Source of the DNA: Acinetobacter celticus
Lineage (GTDB): Bacteria; Pseudomonadota; Gammaproteobacteria; Pseudomonadales; Moraxellaceae
NCBI RefSeq assembly: GCF_001707755.1
Contig: NZ_MBDL01000001.1
Coordinates: 619,471 to 683,470 of the forward strand
Reading direction: 5' to 3'
Length of the DNA: 64,000 bases
A model generated the notes under the pieces. That model ran no database searches. It was not told the origin of the DNA and was given only the letters and a program-made list of their open reading frames with translations. The position numbers and the translations under genes are program-made. Of this stretch, positions 45,959 through 53,055 are shown one piece after another (position 1 is the stretch's first letter; every line of letters starts with the position of its first letter).

Positions 45959-46360
45959 ATGAAAAAGATTTTGACTGTATTAGCCATTTCTTTCAGTGCT
46001 TTGATGACAAGTAGCTTAACGACTGCTGGGCCTCATCATGATCAAGACCGTGGCTATGACCATCCTCGAAATTTTAATTCAGATAAAAAACAAAATTTTA
46101 GAGATGGTGATGATAACGATGAGCGCATGCAAGAAAAACGCCGTATGCGTGAAGAACGTGGTGTGCAACGCTTACAACAGCATAAATGGCAAACGGGTTA
46201 TGTCATGCCTCAGCACTACCGTGGCAATGGCTATAAAGTCGAATATCAAGATCATGATTTACCGCGCCCAGATCGTAAGCAACAGTGGTACAAAATTAAC
46301 AATGACTATATTTTAGTCAATTCTGAAAATAACAACATTATTCGTATTCGTGGCATGTAA
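45959..46360 (+). CDS. RcnB-like periplasmic protein (first of two)
   Basis: A 133-residue exported protein. The signal peptide is residues 1-24 or so (SFSALMTSSLTTAG). A His/Asp/Arg-rich charged middle follows (HHDQDRGYDHPRNF...EKRRMREERG), then a C-terminal domain with GYVMPQHYRGNGYKVEYQDHDLPRPDRKQQWYKINNDYILVN. That end matches the RcnB/YohN-like family, periplasmic proteins linked to nickel/cobalt homeostasis in E. coli. A metal role is only inferred. The start is the ATG with GAGGG six bases upstream; an in-frame TTG two codons earlier is rejected. Confidence 0.8.
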   Translation: MKKILTVLAISFSALMTSSLTTAGPHHDQDRGYDHPRNFNSDKKQNFRDGDDNDERMQEKRRMREERGVQRLQQHKWQTGYVMPQHYRGNGYKVEYQDHDLPRPDRKQQWYKINNDYILVNSENNNIIRIRGM

Positions 46361-46377
46361 TAAACGCCAGTTCATCT

Positions 46378-46402
46378 AGCCCAACATTGTTTGGGCTTTT
46401 TA
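46378..46402 (+). terminator. Terminator after the first RcnB-like gene
   Basis: AGCCCAAC-ATT-GTTTGGGCT hairpin followed by T-run. Confidence 0.8.
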
Positions 46403-46574
46403 TTGTTCGATTCTTTTCAACCCCTAACAGCTGGTGCTTTTCGCAGATTTGAATGTTCTACTCTTTATCTTCATAAAGTTCACAATTCACATAAAGTAGC
46501 CTCATGCTTTCTCTCATCTTTTCGACTAATTTTGAACTATCGAAATCAGATTCTAAAAACTTGAGATCAACGCC

Positions 46575-46940
46575 ATGAATAAACTTTTAATCGCTAGCGC
46601 AATTGCATTAACAGGCTTCATTACAACATCGGCAATGGCAGCACCAGAGCATCGTTACAATGAACCTAGCCATAGCTATGCTTCTACACCAAACCACGCC
46701 GATAATCGTTGGGACCATAAGCACAACAATCGCTATAACAACCAAAAGGTTAACCCAAGTCGCCAGTGGCGTGTAGGTCAATTCTTGCCACAAACATTTC
46801 ATTCACCGCGTTATAAAGTCAGTGATCGCGATGCGCGCCGTCTACCAAACGTTGGACGCAATCAGCAATGGTATAAAATCAATGGAGATTACGTGCTAGT
46901 GAATGAGCGTACCGACCGTATTCTTCGTATCGTTGGCTAA
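46575..46940 (+). CDS. RcnB-like periplasmic protein (second of two)
   Basis: A 121-residue exported protein with a signal peptide (about 1-22, TTSAMAA). The middle is His- and Asn-rich (EPSHSYASTPNHADNRWDHKHNNRYN). The C-terminus, RQWRVGQFLPQTFHSPRYKVSDRDARRLPNVGRNQQWYKINGDYVLVNERTDRILRIVG, aligns with that of the previous gene (QQWYKIN.DY.LVN....I.RI.G). The two are tandem paralogues that have diverged in the middle, each with its own terminator. Binding of metal by the His-rich part is possible but untested. Confidence 0.8.
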   Translation: MNKLLIASAIALTGFITTSAMAAPEHRYNEPSHSYASTPNHADNRWDHKHNNRYNNQKVNPSRQWRVGQFLPQTFHSPRYKVSDRDARRLPNVGRNQQWYKINGDYVLVNERTDRILRIVG

Positions 46941-46966
46941 GCTCATTAAAAGACAAATTCCATTCA

Positions 46967-47002
46967 AACCTCTAAATTTGGACAAGGTTTAGAGGTTTTT
47001 TT
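46967..47002 (+). terminator. Terminator after the second RcnB-like gene
   Basis: AACCTCTAAA / TTTAGAGGTT perfect ten-base stem, then T-run. Confidence 0.85.
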
Positions 47003-47090
47003 ATATATAGGCCGTATTTTCGCTTCCCCCTTGCTTTTTTTTGATTAGAATCTGAGACAGGACATTTCAGTTTTTAAATTTGAGATAGGC

Positions 47091-48446
47091 ATGCAAATGA
47101 ATTCACTAGAACCATCAGACAGCACAACTTTGCAATATGTGCATTGGTTTCGGCATTCTGCACCCTATATTAATGCACACCGCAATAAAACCTTTGTCAT
47201 TATGTTTGACGGTGAAGCCGTACAACATGAAAATTTTCAACATATTATTCACGATATTGCCCTCCTCCATTCTTTGGGGATTCGATTAATTTTAGTGCAT
47301 GGCGCACGTCCACAAATTAATCAAAATTTAAAAAGCAGTCAGTTGGTCACTCCTTTTCACAATCATCGACGTATTACCACACGCGAGTCGCTCAGTGCTG
47401 TAATGAATGCTGTCGGCTCTATCCGATTACAAATTGAGGCACAGCTATCGATGGGCCTTGCCAATTCGCCCATGTATGGCGCACGCATTGATGTGGTCTC
47501 GGGTAATTTAGTCACTGCAAAACCGTATGGCATACGTGACGGGGTCGATTTTCAACTGTCAGGCGAAGTGCGTTCAGTGGATACAGCAGCGATTCAACGC
47601 CATTTAGACAGTCAAAATATTGTCGTACTTGGCCCGACGGGGTTTTCGACCACAGGCGAAGTCTTTAACCTCTTGGCTGAAGAAGTTGCGACAAAAACTG
47701 CGATTAGCCTTAAAGCCGACAAACTAATTTTTCTAGGTAAACAGCATGGCTTGCTGAACGAACATGCACAGTTACAACGTGAAGTCGCCCCACATCAGTT
47801 AGATCAACACATTTTCCAATATCAAGATTCTAATCCAGATATTGCATTGCATTTGCGTGGTGCTAAAGATGCCTCATTACAAGGTGTGCATCGTGTTCAT
47901 CTCATTTCCTATGCCTATGATGGTGCGTTGGTAGAAGAACTTTTTACCCGTGATGGTTCAGGCACCATGATTACCGATGCCCACTATGAAGAAGTCCGCA
48001 CCGCCAATATTCAAGATGTCGGTGGTCTGATTAGCTTGCTTCGTCCATTAGAAGATGAAGGCATTTTGGTTTACCGCTCACGCGAACGTTTAGAAAATGA
48101 AATTCACCAGTTTGCCGTGATTGAACGTGATGGCACAATTTTAGCCTGTGCCGCACTTTACCCTGTGCCTGCCAAAGCAGGGGAACTCAAATCGGCAGAA
48201 ATTGCCTGTGTAGCGGTACATCCGAGCTATCGGAAATCTAACCGAGGCAGTCAAATTTTGCATTACTTAGAAGAAAAAGCCAAAGGCATGGGTATCCAAC
48301 AACTATTTATTTTGACTACCCGCACGGCGCATTGGTTTTTAGAACATGGCTTTGAAAAAGCCAGTGTGGATGATTTACCCAATGCACGCCAAGCGCTCTA
48401 CAACTATCAGCGTAATTCTTTGGTCTGTAAAAAAATCTTGTCATAA
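47091..48446 (+). CDS. argA: N-acetylglutamate synthase
   Basis: First enzyme of arginine synthesis. It is 451 residues. An amino-acid-kinase domain (about 20-290) has the motifs HWFRHSAPYINAHRNKTFVIMFDGEAV, LILVHGARPQINQNL and IVVLGPTGFSTTGEVFNLLAEEVA. A GNAT acetyltransferase domain (about 300-451) contains EIACVAVHPSYRKSNRGSQILHYLEEKAKGMG (acetyl-CoA loop, RKSNRG) and LFILTTRTAHWFLEHGF. The kinase-like part is where arginine feedback normally binds. Two ATGs, two codons apart, are both plausible starts. A very strong terminator follows. Confidence 0.96.
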   Translation: MQMNSLEPSDSTTLQYVHWFRHSAPYINAHRNKTFVIMFDGEAVQHENFQHIIHDIALLHSLGIRLILVHGARPQINQNLKSSQLVTPFHNHRRITTRESLSAVMNAVGSIRLQIEAQLSMGLANSPMYGARIDVVSGNLVTAKPYGIRDGVDFQLSGEVRSVDTAAIQRHLDSQNIVVLGPTGFSTTGEVFNLLAEEVATKTAISLKADKLIFLGKQHGLLNEHAQLQREVAPHQLDQHIFQYQDSNPDIALHLRGAKDASLQGVHRVHLISYAYDGALVEELFTRDGSGTMITDAHYEEVRTANIQDVGGLISLLRPLEDEGILVYRSRERLENEIHQFAVIERDGTILACAALYPVPAKAGELKSAEIACVAVHPSYRKSNRGSQILHYLEEKAKGMGIQQLFILTTRTAHWFLEHGFEKASVDDLPNARQALYNYQRNSLVCKKILS

Positions 48447-48488
48447 GTTTTAGGTCGTAGACATCGCATTTTTTGAATAAGTTTATCT

Positions 48489-48520
48489 ACAAAAACTGGG
48501 CGTGTATGCCCAGTTTTTGT
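48489..48520 (+). terminator. Terminator of argA
   Basis: Perfect 13-bp stem ACAAAAACTGGGC / GCCCAGTTTTTGT with a six-base loop. Confidence 0.88.
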
Positions 48521-48729
48521 ATAATGATAGATAAGATTATTGTCTGTTGTAGAAAAAATAAATTCAAGTCATTAAAATACTCAACTTATATCTTCTCTAT
48601 TTTTTCACCTCTAATGCAGATACACCTGTTGGTGACCCACAAACTGTTGCGAACGCATTCAAAAATATGCCAATTTAGACATCAAAAAATAGTTTTGACT
48701 AAAAGCTTTATTGAAAATAAGGTTTCACG
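48521..48729. other. Degenerate spacer between argA and the ABC ATPase remnant
   Basis: Frame reading near 48616-48669 gives TPVGDPQTVANAFKNMP before a stop. This faintly resembles the end of a luciferase-like (SsuD-type) monooxygenase (VGDPQTVA). It is too short to call. The rest holds nothing recognisable. Confidence 0.3.
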
Positions 48730-48909
48730 TGGAACACAAATCGGGCAACACCAACAAACGACTTTAGTACGTGTATGTCGTATAGACCACACATTTTGCT
48801 ACTTAATGAACCCTTAGGTGCGCTAGACGCCCTCACCTGTTTAGACATACAAAATCTCATTGAGAGGCTTTGGACTGAGCAAAGCTTTACCGCCATTTTA
48901 GTCACCTAA
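48730..48909 (+). pseudogene. Remnant of an SsuB-type (sulfonate/nitrate) ABC transporter ATPase
   Basis: In one frame, bases 48784-48909 read [18 protein letters not shown], then [20 protein letters not shown], then LVT and a stop. This is the Walker B/D-loop region of the SsuB/TauB/NrtD ATPases (usual [19 protein letters not shown]). The Walker B Asp has become Asn. The preceding bases, in a second frame, read [11 protein letters not shown], a decayed ABC signature helix (normally QRVALARAL), so there is a frameshift between them. The stop replaces the His of the VTHDV switch motif. The rest of the gene is missing. It is a broken fragment, probably of a lost ssu-like sulfonate locus. Confidence 0.7.
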
Positions 48910-49276
48910 AACAGCTTAAAACTGAGAAAATATATGAGTACTTATTCATACTTTTCTCATCTCAATATATCTAAACCCATTATTCCGATAAATGACGTTT
49001 AAGCAGAATGATCATAAAAATGCACTTTATTCATGTTTTTAATACGCTTTAAAAATTAAGTTTCTCGATCTTATTATTTTTGAATGAATAGAAATTTTCT
49101 CAATTCTCAGCATACATTTTTTAATTTGATTTGATTCCCAAAACCATCATAATTTTAAATGGCAATCTAGAACATAAATGACCATTTTTCAAAAAATTAC
49201 AAGTTTTGACTGTGCACAAATCTGATGATTTGCCGTACAATTGTAGATTCCCCTTTTTTAATGTTTTAGAGTGCCA
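48910..49276. other. AT-rich region upstream of the RutR-like regulator
   Basis: About 365 bases with no gene or strong structure. It probably contains the promoter of the regulator; no -35/-10 pair was convincing. Confidence 0.45.
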
Positions 49277-49915
49277 ATGGAACAAAAAAAGAGTACCCAA
49301 AAACGCCAGCAGTTGCTCAATGCAGCCTTAGACGTTTTTTCCCTTTATGGGTTTAGTGGGGCAAGTCTCGATGAAATTGCCCAAATTGCAGAAATGCATA
49401 AATCGAATATTTTCTATTATTATGAAAATAAAGAAGCACTGTATGTCGAAGTTTTGACGACTGTTTTACAAAAATGGCTGGCTCCATTGCAAACGCTTGA
49501 ATCTGAACTCGAACCTGAAGAAGCGATTAGCAATTACCTGATTCAAAAAATTGAAGTATCTCGTACCCAACCGAAAGCGTCGCGTCTTTTTGCGCTTGAA
49601 TTGATTCAAGGTGCGCCACATATTTTGGAAATTTTGAAAGGGCCACTGAAAAAACTAGTGAAGCGTAAAGCCAAAGTTATTCTGATGTGGCAAGAGCAAG
49701 GTAAAATTTCAAAAGAAATTGATCCTGAATTGTTCATTTTGAATATTTGGGCCATTACACAAAACTATGCAGATTTTTCAATACAAATGGAAATGGTTAC
49801 GGGTAAATCCCTGCGCAACCGTAGCATGGTACAGCGTGTTATTCAGCACACGGTACATATGATGTTATACGGCGCAATTCCACGTCCTGAAAAAGAAGCG
49901 ACCACACAAAAGTAG
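49277..49915 (+). CDS. TetR-family regulator, RutR-like
   Basis: A 212-residue protein. The helix-turn-helix part (about 8-55) is RQQLLNAALDVFSLYGFSGASLDEIAQIAEMHKSNIFYYYENKEALYVEVL, and the C-terminal part VSRTQPKASRLFALELIQGAPHILEILKGPLKKL...WAITQNYADFSIQMEMVTGKSLR matches the RutR ligand-binding domain (VSRDYPQASRLFCMEMLAGAP). E. coli RutR senses uracil and controls pyrimidine use. No rut operon is visible here, so the ligand may differ. The start ATG follows GAGTG by a few bases; a GTG two codons earlier is an alternative. Confidence 0.85.
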   Translation: MEQKKSTQKRQQLLNAALDVFSLYGFSGASLDEIAQIAEMHKSNIFYYYENKEALYVEVLTTVLQKWLAPLQTLESELEPEEAISNYLIQKIEVSRTQPKASRLFALELIQGAPHILEILKGPLKKLVKRKAKVILMWQEQGKISKEIDPELFILNIWAITQNYADFSIQMEMVTGKSLRNRSMVQRVIQHTVHMMLYGAIPRPEKEATTQK

Positions 49916-49927
49916 TCATTCGGCATA

Positions 49928-49950
49928 CGACCATAGCTTACCTATGGTCG
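49928..49950. terminator. Likely terminator between the RutR-like gene and the nucleosidase-like gene
   Basis: CGACCATAG / CTATGGTCG perfect stem; a T-rich stretch follows after six bases. Confidence 0.6.
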
Positions 49951-49971
49951 CCAAACCTTTTTTGACCTGAA

Positions 49972-50532
49972 TTAAACCGTTTTATAAAGTGAAAGTAGTT
50001 TCTGAGCACCTAAAAGTAAGTTTTCTTCCCAATCTAAATGTGCAGTTTCATTCGCACCATCTGTAATATATTTTACTGACACAAACCTTACACCCAATTT
50101 TTTACAGACCTTGGCCATCGCATAGCCTTCCATATCGACTAAATTACACGGTACTTTGGGCACGCCTGTTTCAAAACTATCGCCTGTACCACAAATTCCT
50201 ACAGGCAAATGCTGAAAATAAGGCTCAAGTAAAATTTCTGCAGGATGATCTGTGTCCATGGGTGTCTGCCCAACCGCAAAACCAAGTGGGGACACGTCCA
50301 TATCGCGCTGTACAAACTGAGTTACTTCAACCAAGCTATGTGCATCAAAATAAGAACTGCCAGCAGTCCCCAAATTTAATACCGTATGACATCCCGTATT
50401 CTGAATGACCTCAAAAGCTTTAAACGCCGCATTCACTTTGCCTATGCCACTATAATGAACATGGACACCAGCCTGTTCAAATAATCCTTTAGATTCGTTT
50501 GGCAAAGCCATAATTAAAGCCAAATCTGACAT
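49972..50532 (-). CDS. 5'-methylthioadenosine/S-adenosylhomocysteine nucleosidase-like phosphorylase
   Basis: A 186-residue protein of the nucleoside phosphorylase (PNP/UDP) superfamily. LALIMALPNESKGLFEQAGVHVHYSGIGKVNAA carries the MTA/SAH nucleosidase-type N-terminus (I.AL..E...L...G....GIGK.NAA). TVLNLGTAGS and the acidic motif VDMEGYAMAKVCKKLGVRFVSVKYITDGANE supply the usual catalytic Glu/Asp. The length is shorter than MtnN (about 230), with a trimmed middle, so substrate specificity is uncertain. I chose the ATG after GAG over a TTG four codons earlier. Confidence 0.75.
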   Translation of the reverse strand: MSDLALIMALPNESKGLFEQAGVHVHYSGIGKVNAAFKAFEVIQNTGCHTVLNLGTAGSSYFDAHSLVEVTQFVQRDMDVSPLGFAVGQTPMDTDHPAEILLEPYFQHLPVGICGTGDSFETGVPKVPCNLVDMEGYAMAKVCKKLGVRFVSVKYITDGANETAHLDWEENLLLGAQKLLSLYKTV

Positions 50533-50649
50533 CGGGGTACTCAATTCAACATAACAATGTCAGATATTAAAAATGAAATTCGAATTGCCTGCAATGTTTG
50601 CATCCTAAAATTGCTCAGGTAGCAAATCGGCACGATAGCGGTTTAAGCA

Positions 50650-51783
50650 TTAGCCCTTCTCTAAATAGTTTTTTAAACAAGGCGAAAAGAATAAGTGTCC
50701 TTGATAAAAACCGCGTGCAGTTTGAGTCGCAACCAAAAGCCAAAGCATCATCAGCAACATAGCAAAGGCATAGCCAAGGGTATAAATAAATCCGAGCTGA
50801 AGCTGTTGGGCCAAATTTAAAATTGCCAAAGTAAACACCCCCAAAGGGAATGTAAGCCCCCACCATCCCAAATTAAAAGGTAAATCTTGCAGGGCATGGT
50901 ACACCGTACTTATCACAGCGACCCCAAACCACCACAAGCCAAAACCCAATAGAATCAAACTGGCAAAAATACCGGCATGTTGAAAGAACTGACCCAACTC
51001 AGCAAAACCGACACTGGCCAAAACAGTAGGTGCTTGCTGACCTAAAACCAACAATGCGAACGCCCCTGTCCCAATTGGCCCTAAAGCCAACCAGCTACTG
51101 AGCGCCTGTTCTTTTTCAGGAACTCGATGTAAAACCAAACGTAACATCAACAAGCTAAGAATCGCAAAAGCGGGCAAAACAGATATTCCCCACAGCACAT
51201 AACTTCCGAGTAAAATGGTAACTGCATGCGTATTCGCTAGCAAATGCCCCACCAATAAACCACCACTCCCCGCAGCGACCTCACAAGCTACAATGGGTAA
51301 TAACCACATTGCCGTCATATTCTGTAGTGCATGCTCTTGATGTTGAAACATCGCAAAAGGTACTACCCACGCCACCAATAACGCCAAAATAACATCGACA
51401 TACCATAGAGTTTCTGCAATATGAATTGCCACATCACCATATAGGACTGTTCCATATTTTAAAAAGCCATTCACAATCGTGGCAAGTGCCATTGGAATCG
51501 CACCCAGAAATAAGCTCATAATTGGATGACGAAAAATTTGTTTGGCTTCAGTTGGAAAGTAAATCCATCGAAGTGCATACAGCACACCAAACAGCACAAA
51601 TAAGATGATATTCAGATACCAAAGCCCAGTGCCTAATTGCCATGTCAATGATTTCATTATTGGAAATTCGGAGACAATTAATGCAACCACACCTGTGCCC
51701 ATAGTCACCGCGAACCAGTTGGGGGTAAACTGTCGAACAATATTTCGCATCTGTCCAAGCTGTTCAAAGGGTTTTTGCATCAT
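50650..51783 (-). CDS. TDT-family (SLAC1/TehA-type) transporter
   Basis: A 377-residue inner-membrane protein with about ten membrane helices. FTPNWFAVTMGTGVVALIVSEFP at the start is the signature of the TDT family (tellurite-resistance/dicarboxylate, with yeast Ssu1-type sulfite exporters in the same group). LGAIPMALATIVNGF and CEVAAGSGGLLVGHLL are in the conserved pore helices. The substrate is unknown; sulfite, dicarboxylates or halides are all possible. It faces ribF divergently across an AT-rich spacer with operator-like repeats. Confidence 0.85.
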   Translation of the reverse strand: MMQKPFEQLGQMRNIVRQFTPNWFAVTMGTGVVALIVSEFPIMKSLTWQLGTGLWYLNIILFVLFGVLYALRWIYFPTEAKQIFRHPIMSLFLGAIPMALATIVNGFLKYGTVLYGDVAIHIAETLWYVDVILALLVAWVVPFAMFQHQEHALQNMTAMWLLPIVACEVAAGSGGLLVGHLLANTHAVTILLGSYVLWGISVLPAFAILSLLMLRLVLHRVPEKEQALSSWLALGPIGTGAFALLVLGQQAPTVLASVGFAELGQFFQHAGIFASLILLGFGLWWFGVAVISTVYHALQDLPFNLGWWGLTFPLGVFTLAILNLAQQLQLGFIYTLGYAFAMLLMMLWLLVATQTARGFYQGHLFFSPCLKNYLEKG

Positions 51784-51803
51784 CTTATGCTCTGAAAATC
51801 ATT

Positions 51804-51870
51804 AAAATTGATTCTAATCGCGATTATTAATAAGTAAAATTGATTTATATTTATTGTTATAATCAATTTT
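51804..51870. promoter_or_regulatory. Repeated AAAATTGATT elements upstream of the TDT transporter gene
   Basis: Two direct copies of AAAATTGATT (51804-51813 and 51836-51845) and one inverted copy, AATCAATTTT (51861-51870), flank the 12-base palindrome TAATCGCGATTA (51815-51826). The set looks like an operator cluster. The binding protein is unknown. Confidence 0.45.
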
Positions 51871-51988
51871 ATTGATATAAAACTTCTTTTATTCATTAAA
51901 AATTTTGAGTAAAAACACAACAGCAAGACGAAACTGTGAGATTATGGCAATATATAGCCCTTACAAATTTTCAATGTATTGATCGTCC

Positions 51989-52990
51989 ATGAAGCTGCTC
52001 CGTCTGAATGCTTTAGCGCCTAATTTTCAGTTACCCAAAACAGTGGTAACTATTGGCAATTTTGACGGTGTGCATTTGGGCCATCAGGCCATGATTGCTC
52101 AACTTAAAGAGCTTGCACAACAACAAAACGCCACAAGTTTGGTCATAATTTTTGAGCCTCAACCTTTAGAGTTTTTCAAAGGTTATGAAGCCCCGCCCCG
52201 TATCAGTTCATTACGTGAAAAAGTCGAATATTTAACTGAACTGGGTGTCGACTATATTGTCGTTGCTAAATTTGATAATTATTTCCGTAGCTTAAGCGCC
52301 GAAGAATTTGCTGAAATTCTAAAACATAAACTGAATGCCTCTGCTTTGGTATTGGGTGATGACTTTCATTTTGGCAAAAATCGTCAAGGTAACAGTGAAT
52401 TTTTACGCCAGTACGGTTTTGACGTCACTAATTTAAAAACTATTGCACTAGATGATGAACGCGTCAGTTCCACCCGTATTCGTCAAACCTTAGCAACAGG
52501 CGATTTAGCACTGGTCGCCAAACTACTTGGTCGTCCCTATAGCATCACGGGTCGTGTACAGTATGGCGATCAAATTGGTCGTACCCTCAATTTCCCCACC
52601 ATTAATGTCCGTTTAAACCGCCACAAACCCTGCTTACAGGGTATTTATGGGGTCGAGGTTATTTGTGAAACGACATCGTTAAAAGATAAAGTTCAAACAG
52701 ACAATCCGAATCAAAATGGCATTGCGGGCTATGCACCCACCGCACTGTTTGGCGCAGGCCATGTGGGCACGCGTCCAGCAATCAAACAAGACCAGCCAGA
52801 ATGGCGATTAGAAGTACATTTCCCAAATGTTTCTGCTAATCTGTATGGCTTATTAATGCGGGTCACATTCTTAAACTATTTACATGGCGAAAAGAACTAC
52901 CCTTCGCTTGAAGCGCTAAAAGCGGGAATTGATGATGATGTTGAGAAACTCCTTGAGTTTCGTCGCAATACAGCCAATTTCCCCTTTTAA
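51989..52990 (+). CDS. ribF: Bifunctional riboflavin kinase/FAD synthetase
   Basis: Phosphorylates riboflavin to FMN and adenylates FMN to FAD. It is 333 residues. The N-terminal nucleotidyltransferase half has TIGNFDGVHLGHQAMIAQ (HxGH motif) and ALVLGDDFHFGKNRQGN, followed by VSSTRIRQTLATGDL. The C-terminal flavokinase half contains GRVQYGDQIGRTLNFPTINVRL (nucleotide-binding PTxN) and LNYLHGEKNYPSLEALK. The gene starts the order ribF-ileS-lspA-fkpB, as in E. coli. Confidence 0.96.
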   Translation: MKLLRLNALAPNFQLPKTVVTIGNFDGVHLGHQAMIAQLKELAQQQNATSLVIIFEPQPLEFFKGYEAPPRISSLREKVEYLTELGVDYIVVAKFDNYFRSLSAEEFAEILKHKLNASALVLGDDFHFGKNRQGNSEFLRQYGFDVTNLKTIALDDERVSSTRIRQTLATGDLALVAKLLGRPYSITGRVQYGDQIGRTLNFPTINVRLNRHKPCLQGIYGVEVICETTSLKDKVQTDNPNQNGIAGYAPTALFGAGHVGTRPAIKQDQPEWRLEVHFPNVSANLYGLLMRVTFLNYLHGEKNYPSLEALKAGIDDDVEKLLEFRRNTANFPF

Positions 52991-53055
52991 CATCCCCCTT
53001 ATTTTAATGTAAAACGCGTCGGTATAAGAGCCGATTAAATTGGAAGACAACTTGC

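Noticed and set aside
48473..48817. 114-codon open frame after argA
   Set aside because: It has no ribosome site and runs through the argA terminator and into a broken ABC ATPase; the frame is partly a frameshifted piece of that pseudogene.
49206..49241. TTGACT...TACAAT promoter of the RutR-like gene
   Set aside because: The spacer is 24 bases, too long for sigma-70.
51871..51988. FMN riboswitch upstream of ribF
   Set aside because: No conserved RFN element is visible; the stretch is short and AT-rich.
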